Notes: generated by a model from the letters alone, not told the origin. A DNA stretch of 64,000 nt from an uncultured Mucispirillum sp. (GCA_944326705.1 CALVEY010000002.1:1-64000); one strand, 5' to 3'. Shown: positions 35,034 through 46,008, counted from the first letter of the stretch. Translations and numbers: made by a program.

Positions 35034-36849
35034 CCTTTTAGGTTATTATAGAAAAAGAATAATTTTGTTTTTTGCAATTTTTGTATTTATTTCCTGCATT
35101 TTATTTGCAAGATTATTTATTTTGCAGGTTATACAATACGAACAGCTTTCTGTTGATGCAAACAGAAACAGAATAAAAACAAGAGAAATCATTGCAGAAA
35201 GAGGCTTTATTTATGATTCTAAAATGAAACTGCTTGTCAGCAATACTCCATCTTATGACCTTGTGTTAAATAAAGATGATATTAGGCGTGGCGATGATGT
35301 TATAGGTATGCTTAAACGAGTGCAGGAAGTAGTTGATTTTGATATGGATAAAGTTATAAAAGACTTAAAAGACAGACGAATACCTTCTGTTTTAATAAGC
35401 AGAGGTTTAAATATATCAGATATTGCATATTTTGAAGAATATGCAGATAATTTTGCAGGCCTAAGTGTTGAGCTGCACTCTGTAAGAAAATATGCCGATG
35501 GTCTTTCTTTCAGCCATATTTTAGGATATGTCAGCGAAGCAACTCCTTATGATATAGAAAAAAATAAAGATATATATAAACGGGGCAGCTATATTGGAAC
35601 TATGGGGGTAGAGCTGCAGTATGAAGAAGAACTGCGTGGAAGCCCAGGTTCTATGGATATTGAAAGAGATGCAAGGGGTAGAATTGTAAACATATTAAAA
35701 GAAGACCCTGCAACGGCAGGTAATGATATTGTTTTAACAATTGATGCAGAATTACAGCAGTATGCAGCAGAAGCTATGGAAGATAAAAAAGGTGCTGTTG
35801 TTGTTTTAGATATTGCAGATAACTCTTTGCTTACTTTATATTCTGCACCAAGTTATGATTTAAATATGTTTACACCATATCTTAATGAAACAGAGTGGGA
35901 AAGGATACACAGAGATAAAAGAAGCCCATTAATAAACAGACCTATTGAGGGGCAGTATTCTCCAGGCTCTGTATATAAAGTTGCTATGGCACTAGCAGGG
36001 TATGAAGAAAAGGCAGTAACACCAGAAACTACTTATAAATGTTTAGGTATTTTCCATTTAAACTCATATTTTTCATACAGATGCTGGAAAAGAAGCGGCC
36101 ATGGAAAAGTTAATATGCAGGAAGCTTTAGCTCAGTCATGTGATATTTATTTTTATAATTTAGGTTTATCTCTTGATATTGATAAAATGGAATATTATTC
36201 AAAAATATTATCTCTTGGAGAGCTTACTGGTATAGATTTACCTAATGAAAAAACAGGTATTTATCCTTCAAGAAAATGGAAAAAATCAGCACGAGGCGAT
36301 ATATGGTATCCTGGGGATACAGTAAATACATCTATTGGTCAGGGTTATATGACTGCAACACCGCTGCAGATTGGTGTTATGATGAGTGGTGTATTTAACG
36401 GCGGTAAAATATATAAGCCTAGAATATTAAAAGGTATTATAGACCAGCAGACTGGGGAATATAATGAAAAAGAATCAGAGTTAAAGCACCAGATATATGT
36501 TCCAAAAGATATACAGGATAATATTATGGCTGGTTTAATAGATGCTGTATATAAAAGAGGCGGCACTTCAGGCAGAGCAAGAGTAAAAGAAATGAAAATA
36601 GGCGGTAAAACAGGAACTGCTCAAGTTGTAAGTGCAAAGATTACTGAAAAATATGAAAAAGATGAAATACCAGAAGAATATAGAGACCATGCATGGTTTA
36701 CAGGTGTTTTTCCTGCAAGGGACCCTAAATATGTTATAGTTGTTTTAGCAGAAAACAGCGGCGGTGGCGGTGCAAGTGCTGCTCCAATAGGTGGAAAGGT
36801 AATTAAAAAAATGCTTGATATGGGGTATGTTACTCCAGATGAAAACTAA
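35008..36849 (+). CDS. mrdA: Penicillin-binding protein 2 (elongation transpeptidase)
   Basis: Crosslinks peptidoglycan during rod elongation. The 613-residue protein starts at GTG 35008 with GGAG at 7 nt. It has a membrane anchor (~18-40), a dimerisation/pedestal domain, and the transpeptidase domain with SxxK (Ser321-Val-Tyr-Lys324), the SxN-equivalent Ser377-Cys-Asp and KTGTAQ near 534. It is the target of mecillinam-class beta-lactams in other bacteria. RodA follows 11 bp downstream, giving the usual SEDS-bPBP pair. Confidence 0.95.
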   Translation: MLFAALKDDLLGYYRKRIILFFAIFVFISCILFARLFILQVIQYEQLSVDANRNRIKTREIIAERGFIYDSKMKLLVSNTPSYDLVLNKDDIRRGDDVIGMLKRVQEVVDFDMDKVIKDLKDRRIPSVLISRGLNISDIAYFEEYADNFAGLSVELHSVRKYADGLSFSHILGYVSEATPYDIEKNKDIYKRGSYIGTMGVELQYEEELRGSPGSMDIERDARGRIVNILKEDPATAGNDIVLTIDAELQQYAAEAMEDKKGAVVVLDIADNSLLTLYSAPSYDLNMFTPYLNETEWERIHRDKRSPLINRPIEGQYSPGSVYKVAMALAGYEEKAVTPETTYKCLGIFHLNSYFSYRCWKRSGHGKVNMQEALAQSCDIYFYNLGLSLDIDKMEYYSKILSLGELTGIDLPNEKTGIYPSRKWKKSARGDIWYPGDTVNTSIGQGYMTATPLQIGVMMSGVFNGGKIYKPRILKGIIDQQTGEYNEKESELKHQIYVPKDIQDNIMAGLIDAVYKRGGTSGRARVKEMKIGGKTGTAQVVSAKITEKYEKDEIPEEYRDHAWFTGVFPARDPKYVIVVLAENSGGGGASAAPIGGKVIKKMLDMGYVTPDEN

Positions 36850-36860
36850 AAGGTTAATAT

Positions 36861-37970
36861 ATGTTTGCTAAATTTAAAAAATATTTACTAGAAACTGACT
36901 ATGTGCTTTTAGCAGCTGTTTTATGCCTTGCTGGCATTGGTATTGTATCAATATACAGTGCAGGTTATAACCCATATACTGGTGAAACAGATGCTTTTTA
37001 TAAAAGACAGCTTATGTGGCTTGTACTTGGTATTATTTCATTTTTTGTAATGAGTTATATAAATTATAGAAAAGTTGTAAGGTTTACACCTATTATATAT
37101 GGCGCAGGTATATTTCTGCTTTTAATAGTTTTGGTATTAGGACATATTAAAATGGGGGCACAAAGGTGGATAGGTATTGGTCCTTTAAGGCTGCAGCCTT
37201 CAGAAATATTTAAAATAATATGGGTAATATCTCTTGCGTGGCTTTTTATGGATTTTGATGGAAAAAGACTTAGTTTAATAAAAATCCTTCAAAAATCATG
37301 GATGTTAATACCTCCATTTTTATTAGTATTTTCCCAGCCTGATTTAGGAACAGCGTTAACTTATGTTGCAGTTTGGGGTATGCTTTTACTTATGCTTGGA
37401 GTGCAGCGTCATGTATTTGTTATAGCATTAATTGCAGTTGCAATCATTGTGCCTGTAGGCTGGCAGCATTTGCATGATTATCAGCAGACAAGGGTAAAAG
37501 TATTTCTTGGATTAGTGCAGGATAAACAGGGTGATGGATACCATGCAGAGCAGTCAAAAGTGGCTGTTGGCAGCGGCGGTATTAATGGTAAAGGTTTTCT
37601 TGGTGGAACTCAGGCCCATTTAAGTTTTTTACCAGAAAGCCATACAGACTTTATATATTCAGTTATTAATGAAGAGCAGGGGCTTATTGGTGGAACAGTT
37701 GTAATTTTGCTTTTCTTATTTTTGATATTTAAAATATTCAGTATTGCTATGAAAACTAATGAAGCCTCGGGTAAGCTTATTGCTATGGGTGTAGGCTGTT
37801 ATATATTTTTCCAGTTTATTATTAATGCAGGTATGACTGTTGGTATGGTGCCTATTGTAGGTATACCTATGCCTTTTGTCAGCTACGGCGGTACATCTCT
37901 GCTTTCTTTTTTTACAATGATAGGTATAGTTAACTCTATACACTTAAGAAGATATTCTTTAACAGATTAA
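36861..37970 (+). CDS. rodA: Rod-shape SEDS glycosyltransferase RodA
   Basis: Polymerises glycan strands from lipid II together with PBP2. A 369-residue integral membrane protein with ~10 helices and SEDS signatures: SIYSAGYNP, the catalytic-loop region with FLPESHTDFIYSVINEEQGLIGG, and the C-terminal VGIPMPFVSYGGTSLL. It belongs to the mreBCD-mrdA-rodA operon, with a radical SAM gene 10 bp downstream. Confidence 0.95.
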   Translation: MFAKFKKYLLETDYVLLAAVLCLAGIGIVSIYSAGYNPYTGETDAFYKRQLMWLVLGIISFFVMSYINYRKVVRFTPIIYGAGIFLLLIVLVLGHIKMGAQRWIGIGPLRLQPSEIFKIIWVISLAWLFMDFDGKRLSLIKILQKSWMLIPPFLLVFSQPDLGTALTYVAVWGMLLLMLGVQRHVFVIALIAVAIIVPVGWQHLHDYQQTRVKVFLGLVQDKQGDGYHAEQSKVAVGSGGINGKGFLGGTQAHLSFLPESHTDFIYSVINEEQGLIGGTVVILLFLFLIFKIFSIAMKTNEASGKLIAMGVGCYIFFQFIINAGMTVGMVPIVGIPMPFVSYGGTSLLSFFTMIGIVNSIHLRRYSLTD

Positions 37971-37980
37971 AGGGATAGAA

Positions 37981-40380
37981 ATGAATATAAAAGAACTTAT
38001 TAATGTTTCAAAACCTGCCAGATATATTGGCGGAGAGCTTAATTCTATTATTAAAAATGATAATGATTTATTAAACTTTTGTTTGATATTTCCAGATATT
38101 TATGAGATAGGTTCAAGCCATGTAGGCTATAAACTGCTTTATGAAAGAGTAAATAAATCAGATAAAGTCTACTGCCAGCGTTTTTTTGCTCCGTGGAAAG
38201 ATGCTCTTGATTATTTTGGAAAAGATATATTTAGAAGTCTTGAAAAATCAATGCTGCTTTCAGAATTTGATGTATTAGGGTTTTCTATACATTATGAAAT
38301 GAGCTATACTACTGTTCTATCCATATTAAAATATGCTGATATTCCATATAAAACAGCAGATAGAAATGAAAACCATCCTATTATTATGGCAGGGGGCTCT
38401 TGTACATACAACCCTGCACCACTGCTTCCGTTTATTGATGTTTTTTATATTGGTGAAGGTGATGTAAACCTTAGAAAAGTATTAGAGCATATAAAAGAAT
38501 TAAAAGATAAAAATACATCAAGAAAAGATATATTAACTGCATTAAATCAATATCCATTTTTGTATATTCCAAGTATAGAAAAAGATAAAAAAGTAATGCG
38601 CGATATATTTTTAGATTTTAATAAAAGCGACTTTAATTATGCACCTATTGTGCCGTTAATCCCTGCAATACAGGATAGAGTGTCTGTAGAGATTGCAAGG
38701 GGCTGCACTGCAGGCTGCAGATTTTGTCAGGCTGGTATGATATACAGACCTGTAAGAGAAAGAAATACTGATAATATAGTTGCTGATGTATTAAACCAGA
38801 TAGAAAAAACAGGTCATCAGGAAGCTTCGCTGCTTTCTCTTTCTACTGGTGATTTTTCTCAAATAGAGCCTTTAATATTAAATTTAAATAAAAAACTGTC
38901 ATCTGAAAATGTTTCATTATCAACACCGTCATTACGAGCAAGCAGTGTATCTGAAACATTATTTAAGGAAATATCAAAAGTTCGTAAATCTGGGTTTACA
39001 ATAGCTCCAGAAGCGGGCACTCAGAGAATGAGAGATATAATTAATAAAAATTTATCAGAAGAAGATATATTATCTGCTGTAAGGCTTGCTGCAGAAAATG
39101 GATATACAAGTGTGAAGCTTTATTTTATGATAGGGCTGCCTTATGAAACAGATGAAGATATTATAGGCATAGCAGATACTGCATCAAAAATCAAAAAAGC
39201 AGTGCAGGAAGTGAAAAAAGGCTCTTTTGATATTTCTGTATCAGTTTCTCACTTTGTACCAAAACCGCATACTCCATTTCAAAGATTTGGGCAGGTGGCA
39301 AAAAGCGAACTTGAACGCAGAATGTATATGCTTAAAGATGAACTTCGCAGAAGAAAATTTAAATTTAAGTTTCATGATACAAGAATGAGTCTTTTAGAAG
39401 CATTTTTATCACGCGGTAATGAAAATGTATCTAAAGCATTAGAGTATGTAGTGGAGCATGGTTTTTATCTTGATGCATGGGATGATTTTGTAGACTATAA
39501 TAAATGGACTGAATTGTGTAATGAAATAGGTATTGATATATCATTAGTAGCAGAAAAAGGATATCAGGAAAATGAAATTTTACCATGGTCTAATATATTA
39601 ACTGGTGTTAGTGACAGGTTTTATAAAAAGGAAATAGAAAAAGCAGAGCAGGCTCAGGCAACTATTGACTGCAGAAATGGAAAATGTTCTGCATGCGGCG
39701 TATGTGATTTTAAAATATTAGAGCCGCAAAAATCAGAAGATATTACAGATATATTACCAGAAATAAAAGAAAATAAAACAATCTGCCAGTATGAAGTTGT
39801 ATATGAAAAATACGGCACAGGTGTATTTTTCTCTGCTCTTGATTTAAATAGGATATTTATTCACAGTCTTCTTGTAAGCGGGGTAGATTTATCATACAGT
39901 CAAGGGTTTAATCCACATCCTAAAATAAATACATGGATTCCTCTGCCTGTTGGTATGGAAGGTGAAAATGAAATTATGAGTTTTGAATCTGCTGCTGTAA
40001 ATATGGATATTTTTATAGAAATTTTTAATAAAAATTTACCAGTTGGTTTAAAGGCAAAAAGCATTAGGCAGATAAATACCATGAAAACTGGAACAGAGTT
40101 TATATCTACTTATAAGTTAGCTGAAGAAACTAATAATGTATTTAAAGAAATAAAAAAAGAAAATAAACTATCTTACAGCAAAAAGGATAAAAAGGGCGGA
40201 ATGAAAGCTGTAAATATAGAAGATTATTTAGTTGAATATAATGAAGAAAAGAGTATTATAATATTAAAAGCAGGTAATGCCGGCGGGTTTAATTTAATTG
40301 AGCTTATGCGCCAGTATATGCCGCTGCATAATATTAATATTACACGGTTACAGGTAAAAAAAGATGACTCCTGCAGATAA
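37981..40380 (+). CDS. TIGR03960-type B12-binding radical SAM protein fused to DUF2344
   Basis: A 799-residue predicted radical SAM enzyme of unknown reaction. The N-terminal part resembles a B12-binding-like region (FPDIYEIGSSHVGYKLLYE). The radical SAM core has RGCTAGCRFCQAGM, giving the CxxxCxxC cluster ligands at ~242-249. A Cys-rich stretch near 563-573 (CRNGKCSACGVC) could bind another Fe-S cluster. The last ~200 residues match the DUF2344 pattern (YEVVYEKYGTGVFFSALDLNRIFIHSLLVSG). The same gene follows rodA in many delta-proteobacteria; in other lineages the two parts are separate genes beside rng/rpmA. An RNA or tRNA modification role is speculative. Confidence 0.88.
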   Translation: MNIKELINVSKPARYIGGELNSIIKNDNDLLNFCLIFPDIYEIGSSHVGYKLLYERVNKSDKVYCQRFFAPWKDALDYFGKDIFRSLEKSMLLSEFDVLGFSIHYEMSYTTVLSILKYADIPYKTADRNENHPIIMAGGSCTYNPAPLLPFIDVFYIGEGDVNLRKVLEHIKELKDKNTSRKDILTALNQYPFLYIPSIEKDKKVMRDIFLDFNKSDFNYAPIVPLIPAIQDRVSVEIARGCTAGCRFCQAGMIYRPVRERNTDNIVADVLNQIEKTGHQEASLLSLSTGDFSQIEPLILNLNKKLSSENVSLSTPSLRASSVSETLFKEISKVRKSGFTIAPEAGTQRMRDIINKNLSEEDILSAVRLAAENGYTSVKLYFMIGLPYETDEDIIGIADTASKIKKAVQEVKKGSFDISVSVSHFVPKPHTPFQRFGQVAKSELERRMYMLKDELRRRKFKFKFHDTRMSLLEAFLSRGNENVSKALEYVVEHGFYLDAWDDFVDYNKWTELCNEIGIDISLVAEKGYQENEILPWSNILTGVSDRFYKKEIEKAEQAQATIDCRNGKCSACGVCDFKILEPQKSEDITDILPEIKENKTICQYEVVYEKYGTGVFFSALDLNRIFIHSLLVSGVDLSYSQGFNPHPKINTWIPLPVGMEGENEIMSFESAAVNMDIFIEIFNKNLPVGLKAKSIRQINTMKTGTEFISTYKLAEETNNVFKEIKKENKLSYSKKDKKGGMKAVNIEDYLVEYNEEKSIIILKAGNAGGFNLIELMRQYMPLHNINITRLQVKKDDSCR

Positions 40381-41161
40381 AGATAAGGTTTATAGTTTTT
40401 TAGAGTATTTGTATAAATATTATAATAATAAAGAATTTATTTATTCTGACCCTATAAGATTTCCCCATGAAATAAAAGGAGATACTGAGTTTATAGCTTT
40501 TACTGCTGCATCTTTTGCTTATGGCAATATGAAAGCAATACAAGGGTTTTTATATAAATATTTTGAAATTGCAGGCAGTTCTATTGAAAGCTTAAATACA
40601 GAAATAAACAGCAGCCTTTATTATAGATTTCAAACTAAAGAAGATGTTGCAGCATATTCAAAATTAATGAAAAAAGTTTATGATAAATACGGCAGTATAT
40701 ACAATCTTTTTAAAGCAGCAGATGCTGTATCTGTAGAAAATATAGATAAAGGTATAATACTTCTTCGCTCACATTTAGATGAAATTACTCAAGGGCTTAA
40801 TTTTTTACTTCCAGTGCCAGGTAAATCTGCATCTAAGCGTTTATATATGTTTTTACGCTGGATGGTTAGAAAAGATGAAGTTGACTTTGGTTTTTGGAAT
40901 GAATTTAATAAAAAAAGCCTTTATATGCCTTCAGATACACATATACTTCGTTTAGCATGTAATTTAGGTATCATAGATAAAAATGAGAAAGGTAAGAAAG
41001 CAGTTATTAAGGTAACAGATTTTTTTAGAGATTTAAACCCAGAGGACCCAGCAAAATATGATTTTTCTTTGACTAGGTTAGGTATTATAAGTGGTTGTCA
41101 GTATTCAGAAACTGATATATGCGAAAAATGTTTTCATAAAAAAGTTTGTCTTTTCCATTGA
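40364..41161 (+). CDS. TIGR02757-family protein of unknown function
   Basis: A 265-residue soluble, largely helical protein matching the TIGR02757 (DUF2400) pattern: FIAFTAASFAYGNMKAIQGFL early, FLRWMVRKDEVDFGFW in the middle and DPAKYDFSLTRLGIISGC near the end, with a C-terminal cysteine group (GCQYSETDICEKCFHKKVC). The C-terminal Cys set resembles the [4Fe-4S] loop of HhH DNA glycosylases, so a nucleic-acid role is possible, but this is my inference. It overlaps the radical SAM gene by 17 bp. Confidence 0.82.
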   Translation: MTPADKDKVYSFLEYLYKYYNNKEFIYSDPIRFPHEIKGDTEFIAFTAASFAYGNMKAIQGFLYKYFEIAGSSIESLNTEINSSLYYRFQTKEDVAAYSKLMKKVYDKYGSIYNLFKAADAVSVENIDKGIILLRSHLDEITQGLNFLLPVPGKSASKRLYMFLRWMVRKDEVDFGFWNEFNKKSLYMPSDTHILRLACNLGIIDKNEKGKKAVIKVTDFFRDLNPEDPAKYDFSLTRLGIISGCQYSETDICEKCFHKKVCLFH

Positions 41162-41211
41162 CTTTTTTTGAAAAAAAGATAAATTTAGTATTAATTAAAA
41201 GGAGGCTAATT

Positions 41212-41529
41212 ATGGCACTAGAATTTAATGAAAACAATTTTAAAGAAGAGGTTTTAAACAGTGATAAACCTGTTCTTGTAGACTTTTGGGCAGTTTGGTG
41301 TGGACCTTGCAAATTACTTGGACCAACTATTGATGAATTACACAAAGAATTAGACGGCAAAGTAAAAGTTGGTAAAGTAAATGTTGATGAAAACCAAAAT
41401 TTAGCTGCACAGTTTGGTGTTATGAGTATTCCAACTGTTATTATCATGAAAGATGGTAAAATTGTTGAACAGTTTATTGGTATGCAGCCAAAAAATGTCT
41501 ATATTAATGCATTAAATAAACATATGTAA
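41212..41529 (+). CDS. trxA: Thioredoxin
   Basis: A general protein disulfide reductase. The 105-residue protein starts at the ATG at 41212 with AAAGGAGG upstream; the open frame extends 22 codons further without a site. It has the active site WCGPCK near 28-33, the buried Asp region (VLVDFWAVW) and the cis-Pro loop SIPTVI. A terminator follows. The 50-bp gap from the previous gene allows either read-through or its own promoter. Confidence 0.96.
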   Translation: MALEFNENNFKEEVLNSDKPVLVDFWAVWCGPCKLLGPTIDELHKELDGKVKVGKVNVDENQNLAAQFGVMSIPTVIIMKDGKIVEQFIGMQPKNVYINALNKHM

Positions 41530-41574
41530 TATTTATATATCAGCTTTAAATTTAAAATATTATATAAATTCTAT

Positions 41575-41610
41575 AAAAACCTAAGTTTATTATAAATTTA
41601 GGTTTTTTTT
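41575..41610 (+). terminator. Terminator of trxA
   Basis: AAAAACCTAA (41575-41584) pairs with TTAGGTTTTT (41598-41607), and the T run continues to 41610, 46 nt after the trxA stop. Confidence 0.85.
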
Positions 41611-41855
41611 ATGTTTATAGAAATTATGGATAAAAAAAACTAACTTACCTTTATTTTTTTAGAAAATATTTATAAATATATAATAATAAAGATAAAATAT
41701 TTAATGAACTTAAAAATATGGTTTTAAATATTAACAACTTTAATATCTGCTTTTAAAAGATATTTCTAAGTTATTTCATTATCTTTGCCACTAAATTTCT
41801 TATGAGCCTTTTTTTGGAACAGGCAGCAAGTTGTATTTGTTGTGGAGAAAAAACA

Positions 41856-41894
41856 GAAAAAAAAATACCTTGCTGTTTAAAATCAGCAAGGTAT
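41856..41894 (-). terminator. Terminator of the heat-shock operon
   Basis: ATACCTTGCTG (41865-41875) pairs perfectly over 11 bp with CAGCAAGGTAT (41884-41894). On the minus strand a long T run follows (41864-41856). It lies 13 nt past the clpB stop. Confidence 0.9.
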
Positions 41895-41906
41895 TATAAT
41901 AAATTT

Positions 41907-44504
41907 TTACTGGATTACTACTTTTCCATCTTTTGCTGTAAGATGAATAGTAGTATTTGGTTTAGTTTCGCCTTTAATGATACTTTCAGCTACTAAGTTT
42001 TCTATCATTCTTTGAACTGCACGTTTCATAGGTCTTGCACCAAATGTTACATCAAACCCACTTTGTACAATTAAATCTATTGCACTGTCATCTACTTCTA
42101 AGCCAACAGGCAGTTCAGCTAATCGTTTTGCTACACCCTTAATTAAAAGCCTTGCAATTTCAGCAATATTTTCTTTTGTTAATGGGTGGAATACTATAAT
42201 ATCATCAACCCTGTTTAAAAACTCAGGTTTAAAATACATAGAAAGTTCGTTCATAGCAATCTGGTTTATTTTTTCATATTTTTCTTCCATAGTGCCATCA
42301 TGAGAGAACTCTTCCATAATATTTTGCGAAGCAACATTTGATGTCATAATAACAACTGTGTTTTTAAAGTTTACAACTCTGCCTTTAGAATCAGTTAATC
42401 TTCCGTCATCTAAAAGCTGCAGCAGTATATTAAATACATCTGGGTGAGCTTTTTCTATTTCATCAAGCAGTATTACAGAATAAGGGCGTCTGCGAACTTT
42501 TTCAGTTAACTGGCCGCCTTCTTCATAACCTACATATCCTGGAGGCGCACCAATTAATTTAGCCACAGAGTGTTTTTCCATATATTCGCTCATATCTATA
42601 CGAATTAAGGCATCTTCTGTATCAAATAAAAATTCAGCAAGTGCTTTTGCAAGCTCAGTTTTACCAACACCAGTAGGGCCAAGGAAGATAAATGAGCCCA
42701 TAGGTCTTTTTGGGTCATTAAGTCCTGCACGGCTTCTTCTAACTGCTTCGCTTATTGCTTTAATAGCTACATCCTGTCCTATAACTCTTTTATGCAGGTA
42801 GCTTTCCATATTTAAAAGTTTATCTGCTTCTTCTTCTAAAAGTTTTGTTACAGGCACGCCAGTCCATCTTGATACTACTTCTGCAATATCTTCTTCATCA
42901 ACTTCTTCTTTAAGCATAGCTTTTCCATGCTGTATATCTTTAAGTTTTTCAGTAACTTCTTCTTGTTTTTTAGCAAGCTCAACAAGAGTGCCGTATTTTA
43001 ACTGGCTGGCTTTTTCTAAATCACCGCTTCTTTCAGCAAGTTCTGCCTGATGCTTTGTATTTTCTATTTCTTCTTTAATATCTCGTGACTGTTTAATAAT
43101 ATTTTTTTCATTATTCCATTGAGTAGAAAGAGTGCCTATTTTTTCTTTTAAGTCACTTAATTCTTTTTCAATGTTATCACATCTTGTTTTAGATGCTGCA
43201 TCAGTTTCTTTTTTCAGAGCCTGTCTTTCTATTTCAAGCTGTCTTGCACGCCTTTCAAGTTCATCAAGTTCTGCTGGCATACTGTCTATTTCCATTCTTA
43301 AACGGGCAGTTGCTTCATCTATTAAATCTATTGCTTTATCTGGCATAAACCTGTCTGCAATATATTTATTAGCTAAATGAGCAGCAGCAACTAAGGCACT
43401 GTCTTTTATTCTAACACCATGGTGTATTTCATATTTTTCTTTTAAACCACGCAGAATAGAAACAGTATCTTCTACAGATGGTTCTTTAACTATAACAGGC
43501 TGAAATCTTCTTTCAAGAGCTGCATCTTTTTCAATATATTTTTTATATTCATCAAGTGTGGTAGCACCAATGCAGTGCAGTTCGCCCCTTGCAAGCGATG
43601 GTTTTAAAATATTTGCAGCATCCATTGCTCCGTCAGTTGCTCCAGCCCCTACAAGAGTATGAATTTCATCTATAAATAATATAATTTCGCCATCAGACTC
43701 TTTTATTTCTTTTAAAATAGCTTTAAGTCTGTCTTCAAATTCACCTCTGTATTTAGTGCCTGCAATTAATCCGCCCATATCTAATACAGCAATAACTTTA
43801 TTTTTAAGGCTTTCTGGAATATCGCCGCTTACAATTCTTTGAGCAAGCCCTTCAGCAATAGCTGTTTTACCAACACCAGGTTCCCCAATTAATACTGGGT
43901 TATTTTTAGTTCTTCTTGATAATACATGTATTACTCGTCTTATTTCTTCATCTCTGCCTATAACTGGGTCCAGCTTGCCATTTCTTGCAGCTTCTGTTAA
44001 GTTAATAGTGTATTTTTCAAGAGTATTCATTTTCTCTTCTGGGTTTTGGTCAACTATTTTACTACTGCCTCTTATTTCTTTAATTGCTTTATTAATATTT
44101 TTTTCATCAATGCCGTTACTTGTAAATATTTTTCTTAAAGAATATCCTGCATTTTCAACAGCACCTAAAAGAAGATGTTCTGTTGATACATATTCATCAC
44201 CCATTTTTTTAGCTGTGTCAAAAGCATAATCTATTGCTTTTTGAGCATCAGGTGATAATGTTGGCTGCATAGAGCCTGATACTTTTGGCAGATAATCAAG
44301 TATTGATTTAATTTCTGCTGCAGTCATATCAGGATTTACACCAAGTTTTTGCAGAAGAGGGCGTATAAGTCCGTCCTGCTGAGTAAGTATTGCATAAGTT
44401 AAATGTTCCACTTGAAGCATCTGGTGGGATAAACTTTCTGCTAATTTCACAGTATCCTGCAAAGCTTCCTGTGCTTTGATTGTCATTTTGTTGTAGTTAA
44501 TCAT
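41907..44504 (-). CDS. clpB: ClpB disaggregase
   Basis: A hexameric AAA+ chaperone that rescues aggregated proteins with DnaK/DnaJ. The 865-residue protein has the Clp-N domain (1-~150), AAA-1 with Walker [10 protein letters not shown] near 205 and [12 protein letters not shown], the coiled-coil middle domain (~410-530, which distinguishes ClpB from ClpA/ClpC), and AAA-2 with GPTGVGKTE near 610 and [12 protein letters not shown]. It is the last gene of the hsp20-dnaJ-hspR-clpB operon, 14 bp after hspR. Confidence 0.96.
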   Translation of the reverse strand: MINYNKMTIKAQEALQDTVKLAESLSHQMLQVEHLTYAILTQQDGLIRPLLQKLGVNPDMTAAEIKSILDYLPKVSGSMQPTLSPDAQKAIDYAFDTAKKMGDEYVSTEHLLLGAVENAGYSLRKIFTSNGIDEKNINKAIKEIRGSSKIVDQNPEEKMNTLEKYTINLTEAARNGKLDPVIGRDEEIRRVIHVLSRRTKNNPVLIGEPGVGKTAIAEGLAQRIVSGDIPESLKNKVIAVLDMGGLIAGTKYRGEFEDRLKAILKEIKESDGEIILFIDEIHTLVGAGATDGAMDAANILKPSLARGELHCIGATTLDEYKKYIEKDAALERRFQPVIVKEPSVEDTVSILRGLKEKYEIHHGVRIKDSALVAAAHLANKYIADRFMPDKAIDLIDEATARLRMEIDSMPAELDELERRARQLEIERQALKKETDAASKTRCDNIEKELSDLKEKIGTLSTQWNNEKNIIKQSRDIKEEIENTKHQAELAERSGDLEKASQLKYGTLVELAKKQEEVTEKLKDIQHGKAMLKEEVDEEDIAEVVSRWTGVPVTKLLEEEADKLLNMESYLHKRVIGQDVAIKAISEAVRRSRAGLNDPKRPMGSFIFLGPTGVGKTELAKALAEFLFDTEDALIRIDMSEYMEKHSVAKLIGAPPGYVGYEEGGQLTEKVRRRPYSVILLDEIEKAHPDVFNILLQLLDDGRLTDSKGRVVNFKNTVVIMTSNVASQNIMEEFSHDGTMEEKYEKINQIAMNELSMYFKPEFLNRVDDIIVFHPLTKENIAEIARLLIKGVAKRLAELPVGLEVDDSAIDLIVQSGFDVTFGARPMKRAVQRMIENLVAESIIKGETKPNTTIHLTAKDGKVVIQ

Positions 44505-44518
44505 AGTAAATACATCCT

Positions 44519-44884
44519 CTATTTTTCTCTTTCTATTTTTATGGTCTGGATATTATTTGTATTTCTATCCATAATGGATATATCCTCACCGTATTTTGAT
44601 TGAATACTTGTTTCAATCTGAAGTATTTTTTTATTTAATAATGTTATCTGCTCCCGCATATTTAATATTATTTCAACACCAGCTAAGTTTACTCCCTGCT
44701 GCTGTGTTAATGTTTTTATAAACTGTAATTTTTCTATATCATTTTCTGAATAAAGCCTGTTTTTACCATCAACCCTGCAAGGCACTACAAGACCTAATCG
44801 CTCATACTGCCTTAATGTCTGCGGGTGAAGTCCTAATATTTCAGAAGCAATGCTTATCATATATTTAGGCGAATTATTATCCAT
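44519..44884 (-). CDS. hspR: HspR heat-shock repressor (MerR family)
   Basis: A 121-residue regulator that represses chaperone operons, in known cases with DnaK as co-repressor. The MerR-type HTH covers ~10-80 (YMISIASEILGLHPQTLRQYERLGLV, then RLYSENDIEKL). The HPQTLRQYERLGL wording is characteristic of HspR, followed by a coiled coil. It sits between dnaJ (8 bp) and clpB (14 bp), and a matching HAIR operator lies upstream of hsp20, closing the feedback loop. Confidence 0.92.
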   Translation of the reverse strand: MDNNSPKYMISIASEILGLHPQTLRQYERLGLVVPCRVDGKNRLYSENDIEKLQFIKTLTQQQGVNLAGVEIILNMREQITLLNKKILQIETSIQSKYGEDISIMDRNTNNIQTIKIEREK

Positions 44885-44892
44885 GATATACC

Positions 44893-45993
44893 TTATATAG
44901 TTCCTTTTGCTACAATATCACTTCTATCAAGTTTTGGGCTTAAACCTTGTGCTTTTGCAAGTAAATCTTTTACATCTTCACTTAGTTTTTCTGGAGCTTT
45001 AATATTAATTACTACATATAAATCTCCATTAATATTTTTTCTTAAAACAGGCATACCTTTGCCTTTCAGTCTTAATTTCTGCCCACTTTTTACTCCTGCT
45101 GGAATATTTAAATTAACAGCACCATAAGGGGTAGGGACAGTTAATTTTGTTCCAAGAGCAGCTTCAAAAATATCTATATCCATATTTATAGTTAAGTCAC
45201 TGCCATTTCTTTCATATACTGGGCTGTCAATAACTGTAGTTTTAATATATAAGTCGCCTTCTGGTGCACCATTTTCACCAGCATTTCCTTTACCTGAAAC
45301 TCTTATTTTAGAGTCATTATCAATACCTGCTGGTATTTTTATTTTAATATGTTCATTAATATGCACATATCCTTTTGATTTACATTTTGCACATGGCTCT
45401 ATTACTTTTTCACCAGTTCCTGAGCATGCTCTGCAAGGGGAGGCAAAGAATGAGCCGTCACTAGCCATTCCTGTTCCATGACAGGCAGAACATGTTGTTT
45501 TTTTACCGCCTGTTCCGTGGCATGACGGACACTGTGCATCTCTATTAATATTTAATTCATAAGTTGTGCCTTTTACAGCATCAGCAAATGGAACTTTTAT
45601 AGAGTATACAATATCTGAGCCTTTTGCAGCTTTTGCTTTACTTCTTGATGTTCTAGAAGAAAAACCGCCAAAGAAGTCGCCAAATAAATCTTCAAAAGAA
45701 GTGCCGCCAAAATTAAAATTTCTCATATCTTCATAATTCATATTTTGGAAATTATATCCATGGCCGCTGCTTGTAAATGCTTCATGACCTATAGAATCAT
45801 ATTCTTTTCTTTTATCTGGGTCAGAAAGAACAGCATAAGCTTCTGAAAGCTCTTTAAATTTATTTTCTGCTTCTTTATCGCCAGGGTTTACATCTGGGTG
45901 GTATTTTCTAGCCAGTTTTCTATAACTTTTTTTAATTTCATCTTCTGTTGCTGTTTTACTGACTTCTAGTATGTCATAATAATTTTTAGCCAT
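44893..45993 (-). CDS. dnaJ: DnaJ co-chaperone
   Basis: Stimulates DnaK ATPase and delivers clients. The 366-residue protein has a J domain with His32-Pro-Asp34 in YHPDVN, a Gly/Phe-rich linker (~70-115), four zinc-finger repeats [24 protein letters not shown] and CAKCKSKG (~155-210), and the C-terminal substrate domains ([20 protein letters not shown]). The usual dnaK-grpE partners are not in this window. The gene is 15 bp after hsp20. Confidence 0.93.
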   Translation of the reverse strand: MAKNYYDILEVSKTATEDEIKKSYRKLARKYHPDVNPGDKEAENKFKELSEAYAVLSDPDKRKEYDSIGHEAFTSSGHGYNFQNMNYEDMRNFNFGGTSFEDLFGDFFGGFSSRTSRSKAKAAKGSDIVYSIKVPFADAVKGTTYELNINRDAQCPSCHGTGGKKTTCSACHGTGMASDGSFFASPCRACSGTGEKVIEPCAKCKSKGYVHINEHIKIKIPAGIDNDSKIRVSGKGNAGENGAPEGDLYIKTTVIDSPVYERNGSDLTINMDIDIFEAALGTKLTVPTPYGAVNLNIPAGVKSGQKLRLKGKGMPVLRKNINGDLYVVINIKAPEKLSEDVKDLLAKAQGLSPKLDRSDIVAKGTI

Positions 45994-46008
45994 TTTAACC
46001 TCAATATA

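Larger units (their letters stand above)
41530..41906. other. Convergent intergenic region with two terminators
   Basis: This 377-bp gap between trxA (+) and clpB (-) holds the terminators at 41575-41610 and 41856-41894. The sequence between them (41611-41855) is AT-rich, and I see no gene, promoter or repeat in it. A 64-codon frame starting at 41802 runs through the clpB terminator into clpB and is not credible. Confidence 0.7.

Noticed and set aside
41802-41996. Cys-containing 64-codon plus-strand frame
   Set aside because: It passes through the clpB terminator and into the clpB 3' end on the opposite strand; no start site.
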